Below, one piece after another: positions 37,325 through 45,800 of a stretch of DNA of 64,000 nt. Both the position numbers and the translations under genes were made by a program. This stretch comes from Salinimonas profundi (GTDB taxonomy: Bacteria > Pseudomonadota > Gammaproteobacteria > Enterobacterales > Alteromonadaceae): contig NZ_JABBXD010000004.1 of assembly GCF_014750655.1 (NCBI RefSeq), forward strand, positions 124,001 to 188,000. Reading direction: 5' to 3'. The notes under the pieces were generated by a model that was given only the letters and a program-made list of their open reading frames with translations, searched no databases and was not told the origin of the DNA. The first letter of the stretch is position 1. Every line of letters starts with the position of its first letter.

Positions 37325-37506
37325 GTATTAACGCTACCTCCTAACGCCGGGTTTGCAGATGCAGGTTGTGGTACGTCAGCAGCTGATTTGAGCAACTGAA
37401 GCGCCGCCTGGCCTTCCTGCTCCTGCTGACTTTTTGCCAGCTTCGCAGAAACTAATTCAAGCGCCGCACCGGATGTTGCAGAGGCGTTTGCGCCTTGTAT
37501 ATCCAT
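37315..37506 (-). CDS. Small YjfB-like protein
   Basis: This 63-residue protein (MDIQGANASATSGAALELVS...) resembles the short YjfB-type putative motility proteins: an Ala/Ser/Gln-rich helix with alternating small residues and a KxAxxxQxxQxxxALxLLKSA pattern, then a Pro/Asn-rich tail ending GGSVNTYA. The ATG at 37504-37506 has AAGGAA about 7 bp upstream; a longer frame reaches 37533. Its 3' end overlaps the convergent epmB end. The family assignment is a moderate guess from pattern, and the role is unknown. Confidence 0.5.
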   Translation of the reverse strand: MDIQGANASATSGAALELVSAKLAKSQQEQEGQAALQLLKSAADVPQPASANPALGGSVNTYA

Positions 37507-37617
37507 ACCAGTTTCCTTTGTTGCTTGTCGCAACGCTAAAAAGCAGGCAGAATTGCCCGCTTCTTCTGGCTATCGGCCGGACATCCCGATTCTTTAGTGT
37601 CAATTCCGGAGGCCATT

Positions 37618-37926
37618 ATGCAAGCAGTGCACGCACAATTACAGGAAACGATTCAGGCGCTTTATCGCAAAGCAGTGGATGCGGATAATAAGCTCGACCA
37701 GTTACAGCAGGCACAACAGGGTAAATTTACCGCAGTGTTTAGCACAGACAGTGGATTCAGAAGTAAGTCCAAACGCTTTACACCTTACGTGCAGGAAATT
37801 GCCGAAGACTGGCAACAGCTCAAAGATATGGACGAAGATGAAGCCAAAATCGCGCTACCGCAACTGGTGGCTAAGCTTCAGTTAGCGCTGGAAACGGTCA
37901 CCCGCTTCCAGCAATCGCTAAAGTAG
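37618..37926 (+). CDS. Small helical protein of unknown function
   Basis: I cannot name the family of this 102-residue protein. It is predicted all helical, with a Gln-rich coiled-coil-like first half (LDQLQQAQQGKF), a short middle loop (DSGFRSKSKRFTPYV) and a second pair of helices (VQEIAEDWQQLKDMDEDEA, LPQLVAKLQLALETVTRFQQSLK). GGAGG lies 6 bp before the ATG at 37618, a strong start; the open frame also extends upstream to 37597 without support. It is convergent with the next gene, the stop codons being 1 bp apart. Confidence 0.65.
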   Translation: MQAVHAQLQETIQALYRKAVDADNKLDQLQQAQQGKFTAVFSTDSGFRSKSKRFTPYVQEIAEDWQQLKDMDEDEAKIALPQLVAKLQLALETVTRFQQSLK

Positions 37927-37927
37927 A

Positions 37928-39220
37928 TCAGCCGGCAGATTCGCGATTGTAAAATGGCATTTGCGCCAGCTTCGCGCGGATCTGCTCGACTTCCTGCAGA
38001 TACGCTTCACTGTCTACCTTCTCGTAGCGGCGGGTAAACTCCTGCTTGGATAATCCTTCGATCAAGCCGTCAACTTCAGGCATGTAGACACTTTCATCGG
38101 GTGTGCTTGCCAGCGTATTCTGCGCCCGCAATGCGGTGTCCGGATCAGCCAAGACACGGGCGAGCTCAACCCCTGCCAAATCTGCGGCTAAATCCACGAA
38201 ACTGTAACCAGAGCCGCCCATGCCGCGATCCATCAATTCTTTAAATTCACCAATAGCTACAGTGACATCCTGTTCGCTGAGCATTTTCAGTGCCGCAGAA
38301 ATAATAAAGTGTTTCGACAAATCAGAACGTCCCCGCAGTAATACCGAGGAAGCGGGCTTCAGCGCATGCTCAACATCCGGCTGTACGTCACCGACAAAAT
38401 TAGCAATACGGTGGTGACCGATAAAAATAGCCAGCGCCAGCACAGCTGCTTTGTTGTGCTGGAGCACATTATCCTGGGTACTTTGTTCCCGCGCTCGCGC
38501 CATTATCAGATTCAGATACGCGTTAAATGGCTGCGGTTTTTTCTTCAGCGCAATCTCGCGCCCGGCGATATAGCGAAGGTAGTAGGCGGTCAGCTTCGTC
38601 AGTTCATCGCGCTCTTCTTCATCAAAGCCAGCGCGAATTTCATTCAACTGCCTTAAAAAGCTGTCCATTGGCTGTAAGGTCACAGCCACCTGTGTTTCTG
38701 TCATCGCCACGCGCGTAATCTGTTCTTTCGCCTGCGTCCCGATTTCACTGTCGGTATAAATATTCAGTGCAGACTCTACCAACCCGACCGCGAAGGGACC
38801 CGGCAGGCTAAGACTGCCCATCCGGACATGATCGATAGCCAGCCTGTCTGCTGGCAACACCTTAATTTCAAGATTTAAATACAAGGTGGTAACAGCTGCA
38901 GGCACTGCGACGCTTGCTTCAATGGTGCCATGATCCGGGTGGATGGCAGACGTACCGTGAATGTAGGGGGCGGCTCGCTGTACGAAACCAATCAGGCTTT
39001 CTACCTGTTGTTCACTGATTGTGATGACATGACCACGCTCACGGTCATTAATACTGCGGCGAATTTGAGCCAACAGCTTTTTTACGGTGTCAGCGTCAGC
39101 TATTTGCTCAGAAGCATTGGCACTGACGGACGGGCTGGTATCCAAAATCAACACAATCAGGAGCACAATGGCCGCGAGCAAACCTGTGATCAGTGCGCCC
39201 AAAAAACGTATGACTGACAA
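37928..39220 (-). CDS. Membrane-anchored protein of unknown function, 430 residues
   Basis: The protein begins with one clear transmembrane segment (about 4-27, FLGALITGLLAAIVLLIVLILD) and then a long, probably periplasmic, mixed alpha/beta region. Within it, residues 35-140 have beta-strands with HVITISEQQVESLIGFVQRAAPYI and IEASVAVPAAVTTLYLNLEIKVLP. A helical C-terminal half includes HHRIANFVGD and LSKHFIISAALKMLSEQDVTVAIGEFKELMDRGMGGSGYSFVDLAADLAG (quoted in part). I recall similar hypothetical proteins in Alteromonas and Shewanella but know no function. It is a single gene; its promoter region faces the HAD hydrolase gene end. Confidence 0.7.
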   Translation of the reverse strand: MSVIRFLGALITGLLAAIVLLIVLILDTSPSVSANASEQIADADTVKKLLAQIRRSINDRERGHVITISEQQVESLIGFVQRAAPYIHGTSAIHPDHGTIEASVAVPAAVTTLYLNLEIKVLPADRLAIDHVRMGSLSLPGPFAVGLVESALNIYTDSEIGTQAKEQITRVAMTETQVAVTLQPMDSFLRQLNEIRAGFDEEERDELTKLTAYYLRYIAGREIALKKKPQPFNAYLNLIMARAREQSTQDNVLQHNKAAVLALAIFIGHHRIANFVGDVQPDVEHALKPASSVLLRGRSDLSKHFIISAALKMLSEQDVTVAIGEFKELMDRGMGGSGYSFVDLAADLAGVELARVLADPDTALRAQNTLASTPDESVYMPEVDGLIEGLSKQEFTRRYEKVDSEAYLQEVEQIRAKLAQMPFYNRESAG

Positions 39221-39306
39221 ACCTTAATACCTACTTTTCTGTTAGACGCGTATTTTTGGCTATCACGCGCATAAATTCAATGACATTTAACCCGTTTAAC
39301 GGGGGC

Positions 39307-40038
39307 TCATGTTGCTAATTCGTTGTCCAGCCACTTGGTAAGACTTGGATATGACGCCTGCGCAGCACTAAAGTCATGGGCTGCAGATTGTGCCGTAGGA
39401 ATCACCGCGCAGCGAATACCTGCAGCAACAGCGGCTTTCATCCCATGCATGGTATCTTCTACCGCTGCAGCTTGCCCGGCGGACAACCCGGCAATAGCCA
39501 GTGCCTTGTGATAGCTTTCAGGATGAGGTTTGCTGTGCTCAACATCCTCTACACTGACTGTCAGACTAATGTACTTGCGCAAATGATGATGCTGCATTGT
39601 CTGCTCAACGGATAACTGGCTGCCCCCGGTTACAATCCCTAACTGATAGCCCGCTTGATGGCAGCGTATAATTGCCTGCCGGGCATCCTCTATCAGGGGG
39701 AATGCACGATTTTTAAGGTAATCGCGGGTGAGCTGATGTTTTTGCGCAGCAATATCCTCAGGCTTTGCTGACAACGAGAAATGGCGTGTCACATCAATGG
39801 CGTTTTGGGCGACCGGCATCCCCACCAGCATTTCGTTATGCAATGATTCGCTCAGTGCTATTCCATAGTTATCCAGCAAGGACTTCCACAGAGAGAAATG
39901 TACAGCTTCTGAATCGACCAGCGTGCCATCATGGTCAAACAGAATAAGTGTTGTGGATGGCGTGATGACTGACTGTTCAGGCAATAGTTTTCCCCCGATG
40001 AGCATAAAATGCAGGCCTGCCCTTAAGAACAGGTTCAC
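39307..40038 (-). CDS. HAD superfamily phosphatase (beta-phosphoglucomutase/GPH-like)
   Basis: This 243-residue protein has all four HAD motifs: DHDGTLVDSE (motif I with nucleophile Asp and acid Asp), GIVTGGSQL (motif II Ser/Thr), the Lys of SVEDVEHSKPHPESY (motif III) and AAVEDTMHGMKAAVAAG (motif IV). The helical cap lies between motifs I and II, subclass IA, as in GPH-type phosphoglycolate phosphatases and beta-phosphoglucomutases. A possible true start is the internal ATG at 40005, since the first 11 residues look untypical. The physiological substrate is unknown. Confidence 0.85.
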   Translation of the reverse strand: MNLFLRAGLHFMLIGGKLLPEQSVITPSTTLILFDHDGTLVDSEAVHFSLWKSLLDNYGIALSESLHNEMLVGMPVAQNAIDVTRHFSLSAKPEDIAAQKHQLTRDYLKNRAFPLIEDARQAIIRCHQAGYQLGIVTGGSQLSVEQTMQHHHLRKYISLTVSVEDVEHSKPHPESYHKALAIAGLSAGQAAAVEDTMHGMKAAVAAGIRCAVIPTAQSAAHDFSAAQASYPSLTKWLDNELAT

Positions 40039-40157
40039 TCAATACATTTATTGTAATAATTAATTTTCTTGCGTTTAGACCAATATTAATGCAGTTTATG
40101 GGCCTAATCTGCCATTTTGGCATTGTATAGTTTGAGATTGCTGACAAAGGAATTGTC

Positions 40158-41381
40158 GTGCTCGACACTTTTACACTCGTAGTTTGCACTACAATAATCA
40201 ACGCGATGATGATTGTGACGCTCGTCGCGCTTTATCGCACGAGTCCGTCTGAAAAGTCTATTCTGGACTGGCTGGGCGGAATTTGCTGCTTTTTTGTTAC
40301 CAATATTGCTGGCCTGGCGCTCTCGGCAAACCTGTTAAATCACTGGCTTACGCCAGCAGTGGCTAATACCTTGTTTGTTGCAGGCAATGCCATGATATTC
40401 AGTGGTATTTACCGATATCTCCATGGTCAGCACAAATGGCCCCTGGTCTGCTCAATTGCCGCTATTACGTTTCTGGTACACCTCTTCCCCTTTATGCATG
40501 AAAACATTGAAAGCCGGATATTGGTTACCTATCCGCTTATCATAGCAATTTGCTTATCGGCCATTGTGATCTTATGTCGTCGTCAATGGCAGACCCGGTT
40601 ATTCGGGCTACTTCCTCTGACCATTGTGATGGGTGCTTTCACCGCCCAGTTGGCCTTGCGCTTTTTCGCGCTGGTGTTGGAAAACGTTGGTATTAACGTG
40701 TTCAGCCATAGCCTGATTATCAATACAGGGACGTTGGGAGTGATGCTTTACGTTATGGCATTAGCCATGAGTGTAGCCTACCTGGTGAACTGGGTTCGGG
40801 AACAAAGCCTGAAGAAAATCTCCCGTACAGACACACTCACAGGTTGGTTAAACCGTCGTGATTTTACCTACCGTATGCCGGAACTGTTTGCGTTAACCCG
40901 TCATCATCGTCAGCCCTTTGCCTGTATTGTGATGGACATCGATTTGTTCAAACAGGTCAATGATACCTACGGTCATACGGTAGGCGACGAGGTGTTAATT
41001 CATGTCAGCCACCAGATGCGCCGTGTCACCCGTGATTGTGAGTATCATTACCGGCTGGGTGGTGAGGAGTTTGTTTTGCTGCTTCCCGACTGCGATGAAA
41101 AGCAGGCAATGACAGTCGCGGAGCGTGTGAGAAAAGCCGTGGAATCATCGCCCTACCTTCACGAAGACAACACACTTGACTGTTCAATCAGCCTGGGCGT
41201 AGCGGTTATTACCGCAACTGGCGAAGGTGAATGGGAAGGGCTGCTTAAAGCAGCGGATAACGCGTTGTATAAAGCGAAAGCCTCTGGCAGGAATACGACC
41301 CAGCTGGATGTTTTACGCCGCCCGCCACAACATGCAGCGAACGGCAGCGAGTATCAGGCTAGTAAGAATTTGTCAGCCTGA
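40158..41381 (+). CDS. Membrane-bound GGDEF diguanylate cyclase
   Basis: This 407-residue protein has about seven transmembrane helices (residues 1-215) followed by a GGDEF domain (about 225-385). The domain is intact: TDTLTGWLNRRDF, IVMDIDLFKQVND and YRLGGEEFVLLLPD, so diguanylate cyclase activity is expected. The start is GTG (40158) with AAAGGA 7 bp upstream. Its last 28 bp overlap the 3' end of the convergent phytochrome gene. It forms a local c-di-GMP cluster with the phytochrome and the CheB-CheR-GGDEF-EAL gene. Confidence 0.9.
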   Translation: MLDTFTLVVCTTIINAMMIVTLVALYRTSPSEKSILDWLGGICCFFVTNIAGLALSANLLNHWLTPAVANTLFVAGNAMIFSGIYRYLHGQHKWPLVCSIAAITFLVHLFPFMHENIESRILVTYPLIIAICLSAIVILCRRQWQTRLFGLLPLTIVMGAFTAQLALRFFALVLENVGINVFSHSLIINTGTLGVMLYVMALAMSVAYLVNWVREQSLKKISRTDTLTGWLNRRDFTYRMPELFALTRHHRQPFACIVMDIDLFKQVNDTYGHTVGDEVLIHVSHQMRRVTRDCEYHYRLGGEEFVLLLPDCDEKQAMTVAERVRKAVESSPYLHEDNTLDCSISLGVAVITATGEGEWEGLLKAADNALYKAKASGRNTTQLDVLRRPPQHAANGSEYQASKNLSA

Positions 41382-42838
41382 CGCAGGATGACGGCCCGTA
41401 CTTTTTTGGCCAGAAGCTGATTTTCTTTTGTCCACTCACGACTTGCTTCACCGCGCACTTCTGTCCATTTTTTAAATGACGACCGAGGACTCAGGACCCC
41501 CGCCGAGTCCGTTTTCTGTACCGACTTATCAGGATTACCCGCCCACTCAGTGTACTGCGCTTCAGGTAAACGAAAGGCATAGCACCGTAATGTCTGGGTT
41601 TCAAAATTAGGCTTGATGGCAAGGATCCCTCTGATAGCATCTTCGCTATACTCCTCACCGTAATGTTTAAGCACATTCTGCGTCTGAAAAATATAATCTG
41701 ACAAATCGTTCTGTACTTTACGGTCCAGCTTATTCAATAAACTGGTATCAATTTCGCGCCCTGCCTGATACCAGGTATCATTTAAATACAAAGCGGTGGA
41801 AGAGGCATCCAGCTCTTCAAGCAGTATGTCAGCAAGGTACTGACAACTGTCCTGACTGGATTTATCCGCCAGGTTTTCCACCATTTCATCAACCTGCTTC
41901 TCAATGTCGCTAAGCAGAGCCAGACGCTGCCGGGAGCGGAATGTATTAAATACGGTACAAAAGTGGCGGACAAGCTTTTCAGCAGTGTTGCGCGTAAGTA
42001 AGTCCAGGAATAGCGGTTCGGGATGATGGCAGGCAACGATGCCCCATAGCTTGCCTGATATAATCAAAGGAATTGAAAAAGACGCGCCAACATCCATGTT
42101 CCTCAAATACTGGATATGCACGGTAGAGACGCTGCGCAAATCAGACCAGGTGAGGTCCGGAATTTCCTGTTGATGCGAAACAATATCCACCGGCGACTCG
42201 TCCACATTGGGAATAATCCGCGACGGGTTCTGGAAATACAATCGACGCGCGATTGCAGGAATATCGGATGCAGGAAACTTCAGGCCCATGTAACCGTTAT
42301 CGTCGTCAGACGTTGCTTCTGCAACCACTTCGCCCACCCAGTCACTGTCGAAGCGATAAAGCATCAGACGGTGGAAGGGCAAAATACTGTGTAATGTTTG
42401 TAGCAGTTGATGGTAATAGTCAGTGGCTTCCCAGCTCCCCGGCGCGTCAGGGTAAAGCTCTGCTTCAAGGGACTGATAGGAAGGTAAGCTTTCAGGCGGA
42501 TTATCTTTTTCAAGTTCCACCACTACCGCCCCTTCTGAACGAATTAGCCGGATATGTAATGTGGTATCGGCCACACTGTGATGATAATGCAGACTACGCT
42601 CACCTGGTTGATTGTCCAGCGCAGAGAGCATCGACTCATCAAGCCAGTCCAGGCTATCTATCGACTCACCCAGCAACGCCTGCGCCTCAAGACCGATAAA
42701 TTCACCGATGTTCTGGCTGACATGGGTAATGGTCTGGCTTTCTTCATCAAAAATAATCAGTGCACCAAACGCCTGAACCTGCCCTGACAGATGAAGTTTT
42801 TCCTTCTCACAATTCGCTAGTAACTCTTCAACATCCAT
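41354..42838 (-). CDS. Bacteriophytochrome photosensory core (PAS-GAF-PHY) without output domain
   Basis: This 494-residue protein has the full bacteriophytochrome sensory core. The chromophore-anchoring Cys is at position 10, in the segment matching the conserved N-terminus of bacteriophytochromes (CEKEKLHLSGQVQAFGAL versus C-x-x-E-x-I-H-x-P-G-x-I-Q-P-H-G). The PAS domain spans about 15-115. A GAF domain (about 135-310) has MLYRFDSDWVGEVVAEA and FPASDIPAIARRLYFQN. The PHY domain ends with the tongue motif LSPRSSFKKW near residue 450. The chain stops there, with no histidine kinase or GGDEF output. It lies 18 bp downstream of the giant CheB-CheR-GGDEF-EAL gene, so they are probably co-transcribed and may work together. 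No heme oxygenase gene (biliverdin source) is in the window. Confidence 0.9.
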   Translation of the reverse strand: MDVEELLANCEKEKLHLSGQVQAFGALIIFDEESQTITHVSQNIGEFIGLEAQALLGESIDSLDWLDESMLSALDNQPGERSLHYHHSVADTTLHIRLIRSEGAVVVELEKDNPPESLPSYQSLEAELYPDAPGSWEATDYYHQLLQTLHSILPFHRLMLYRFDSDWVGEVVAEATSDDDNGYMGLKFPASDIPAIARRLYFQNPSRIIPNVDESPVDIVSHQQEIPDLTWSDLRSVSTVHIQYLRNMDVGASFSIPLIISGKLWGIVACHHPEPLFLDLLTRNTAEKLVRHFCTVFNTFRSRQRLALLSDIEKQVDEMVENLADKSSQDSCQYLADILLEELDASSTALYLNDTWYQAGREIDTSLLNKLDRKVQNDLSDYIFQTQNVLKHYGEEYSEDAIRGILAIKPNFETQTLRCYAFRLPEAQYTEWAGNPDKSVQKTDSAGVLSPRSSFKKWTEVRGEASREWTKENQLLAKKVRAVILRQADKFLLA

Positions 42839-42856
42839 CAGGGACTCCTTTTTTAT

Positions 42857-45800
42857 TTATTCGGCAAGTGCATTACTGGGGCGGGACGATAACATGTCAG
42901 TCAGTTGGTTACTGCCTTTAGGTTTGTAAAGATAGAAGCCCTGAACAATTTCACAAGATTCTTCTTTAAGCACAGCAAGCTGCTCCTCCGTTTCTACGCC
43001 TTCGGCAACAACCTGTAAGCCCATTGCGCTGGCCATACGAATGATCGCCAGGGCTACAGCACGGTCATCGTCATTTTCAGCAATGCCACTGATAAAGCTC
43101 TTATCAATTTTCACTTCCTGAATGGGCAACTGGCGTAACTGCGATAATGAGGAATGACCCACTCCGAAGTCGTCAACACTGAGGGTGATACCCAGCTCCA
43201 CCAGCTTATTAAGCTCCGAAACCAGAATATCCAGTCGCTCGGCCAGCGCGCTTTCGGTAATTTCAAACTTCAGCGTGTCTGGCTTTATGCCGTATTTTTC
43301 CATGAGCGTCTTAAGATGCTTCACGAAAGACGAATCTTTAAGCTGTTTGACCGAAACATTAACGGCAATTTTCGGAATCGAGACATTTTCTTTGCGCCAC
43401 TGACTCATCTGTTTAAAGACCAGCTCAATGGCATGTATGCCGACTTCTTCAATCAACCGGCCCTTTTCCGCCACTTCAATAAAACGCAGGGCTGAGGTGT
43501 CTTTCAACGCTTCGCTATCACAGCGTAACAGCGCTTCTATTCCGACAATAGCACCAGAAGCCACTTCTACTTGGGGCTGAAAATCGATAGAGAATAAGTC
43601 GTCTCTCAATGCGTCGCGCAGCGCTTTTTCGATATCCAGCTTATCATCAGCTTCTTTTTTCATCTCTTCGGTAAAAAACTGATACTGATTTCGCCCCTGC
43701 TCTTTAGCACGGTACATCGCCGTGTCTGCGTTCTTTAACAGCGTAAAGTTTTCTTCGCCATCTTCAGGAAACACAGAGATACCAATGCTACAGGAGGCAA
43801 ACAGCGTGTGTTCGTTAATTTCAAATGGCGCATTGATGGTATTGATGATGCGATTCGCTACCTCATCAATTTCATCCACCGTTTCGGCCTGCAAAATGGC
43901 AACAAACTCATCACCGCCCATCCTTGCCAGCATGTCTGTATCCCTCACACACTTTTGCAGACGGCGGGTGACCTGTTTGAGCAACAAGTCGCCAATGTTA
44001 TGACCCAAACTGTCGTTAATCTTTTTGAAGTCATCCAAATCGAAAAACAGTACCGCACACAACTGCTTCTGACGACGCGCGTTGCTTAACATCAGCTCCA
44101 GACGCTCCATCAGCACATTGCGATTTGGCAGGCGGGTCAGCTCATCGTGCGTTGCCAAAAACTCAATCTTGCGCTGTACATTCTTAATTTCACTAACATC
44201 GCTGTACGTCAGCACGTAATTAAGATGCTTACCGTCTGCATCTTTCACCACGTTGATAGTCAGCCACAAGCTGATTTTATTGCCCTGGCTATTAATGTTA
44301 GTGATTTCACCCTGCCAGTAACTTTGCTCATCGAGTACCGCACGGATACCTGCAAAGAATGATTCAGAATGCTCCTCATCGGCCAAATCCCGCGGTGTTT
44401 TGCCAATCAGATATTGCAGGTCAAAACCTGTCAGCTCGGTGAACGCTTCGTTTGAGGTAATGATTTTTTTGGATTCATCGGTCACCAGAATCGCTTCACC
44501 GGTACGGTCAAAAAGTTTACCCGCCAACTTCAGCTGCTCATTCGCGTGTCTGGCCCGGGTAATATCGTTCGCCTGTGTACAGATCGATTTAACGGTACCA
44601 TCGCTATCAAAAATCGGGAATCGCACAGCATCCAGTACGCAACGCCCCTGCTCGTTTTCAAACTCATCAACGGAACGGACCGGTGATAACGAGCGCATGG
44701 TATCTAAATCTTTTTCCCGCAGACTGCGCGCCGTCTCTTTTTCAAAAATGTGATTATCGGTTTTACCAATGACATCTTCCGCACTGAGGTTAAAGATTTC
44801 CTCAAACCGGGCATTCACAAACTCATAGCGGCCGGAACTGTCTTTAAGTGCAATGACCGACAGCGAGTTGTTCATGATCGACAGCAACTGATCCTGATTT
44901 TTTTCCACATCTTCATGTGCTTTAACCAGCTCGGAGTTATCAATAATAACCAGAATAGCGCCGGTCACTTTGTTTTTCGCGTTTAACAGTGGCGTGATGA
45001 ACAGGTTCAGCGTTTCCCGTTCACTGGGCTTGATAATGATATTCAGCTTGCCGCCACTTTTCATTGTGGATTTCAACCTGCTATCAATATCAATAAAATA
45101 TTCCGGCAGATTTAACTGAGAAATAGGCTTCTTATGTGTACCACTATTGAGGTGATACTTTCTGTCCGCCGCCTCATTGGTGCGGCTTAACCGCAAGTCC
45201 TGATCAAAGATAAATAGCGGGAAGTCGAGCGTGTCATATACACTCTCAAGCTCACTGTTAATTGAGGAGAGCTCTGCCGACTTGCGCATGCTTTCCTCAT
45301 TAACGCTAATCAGCTCTTCGTTGGTCGCCTGAAGCTCTTCGTTTGTAGCTTCCAGCTCTTCATTATTGGCCTGAAGCTCTTCGTTAGCGGCCTGCACTTC
45401 CTCATTCAGTGCCTGCATTTCTTCAGCCGATGCCGCCATTTCCTCGGTCAGCGTCTGAAGCTGCTCGCGAGCTGCGATAAGCTCTGCAACATCCGCATTT
45501 TCAGTATCGTAGTTACCATCATTGGTAACAATTTTTTCATCATCCGCCTGGCGGAAATTGACGATATAAAGGTCGGAGTCTTCTTTTTCCAGCGGGATGA
45601 CAGCCAGGCGCCAATGCTCCTGATTTTTCTTTTCGACTTGCCGTGGGCGGCTTATTGCCGTGTCTTCGTCACGCTTAACTTTATTAAATGCGGATAACAA
45701 CTCGGCCGAAAACTCTGACACTATCAGCTTCGATAGATTCAGATCCGGAGAGCCCGACGGGAAATTTACAAAAGGCTGTAAATCACCACGTGAATGCAAA

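Noticed and set aside
45286..45480. Repetitive TTCGTT-rich DNA that could be read as a tandem or CRISPR-like repeat
   Set aside because: It encodes the Glu/Asn-rich coiled coil (ATNEELQ-type heptads) of the CheB-CheR protein; there are no spacers, and the repeat follows protein periodicity.
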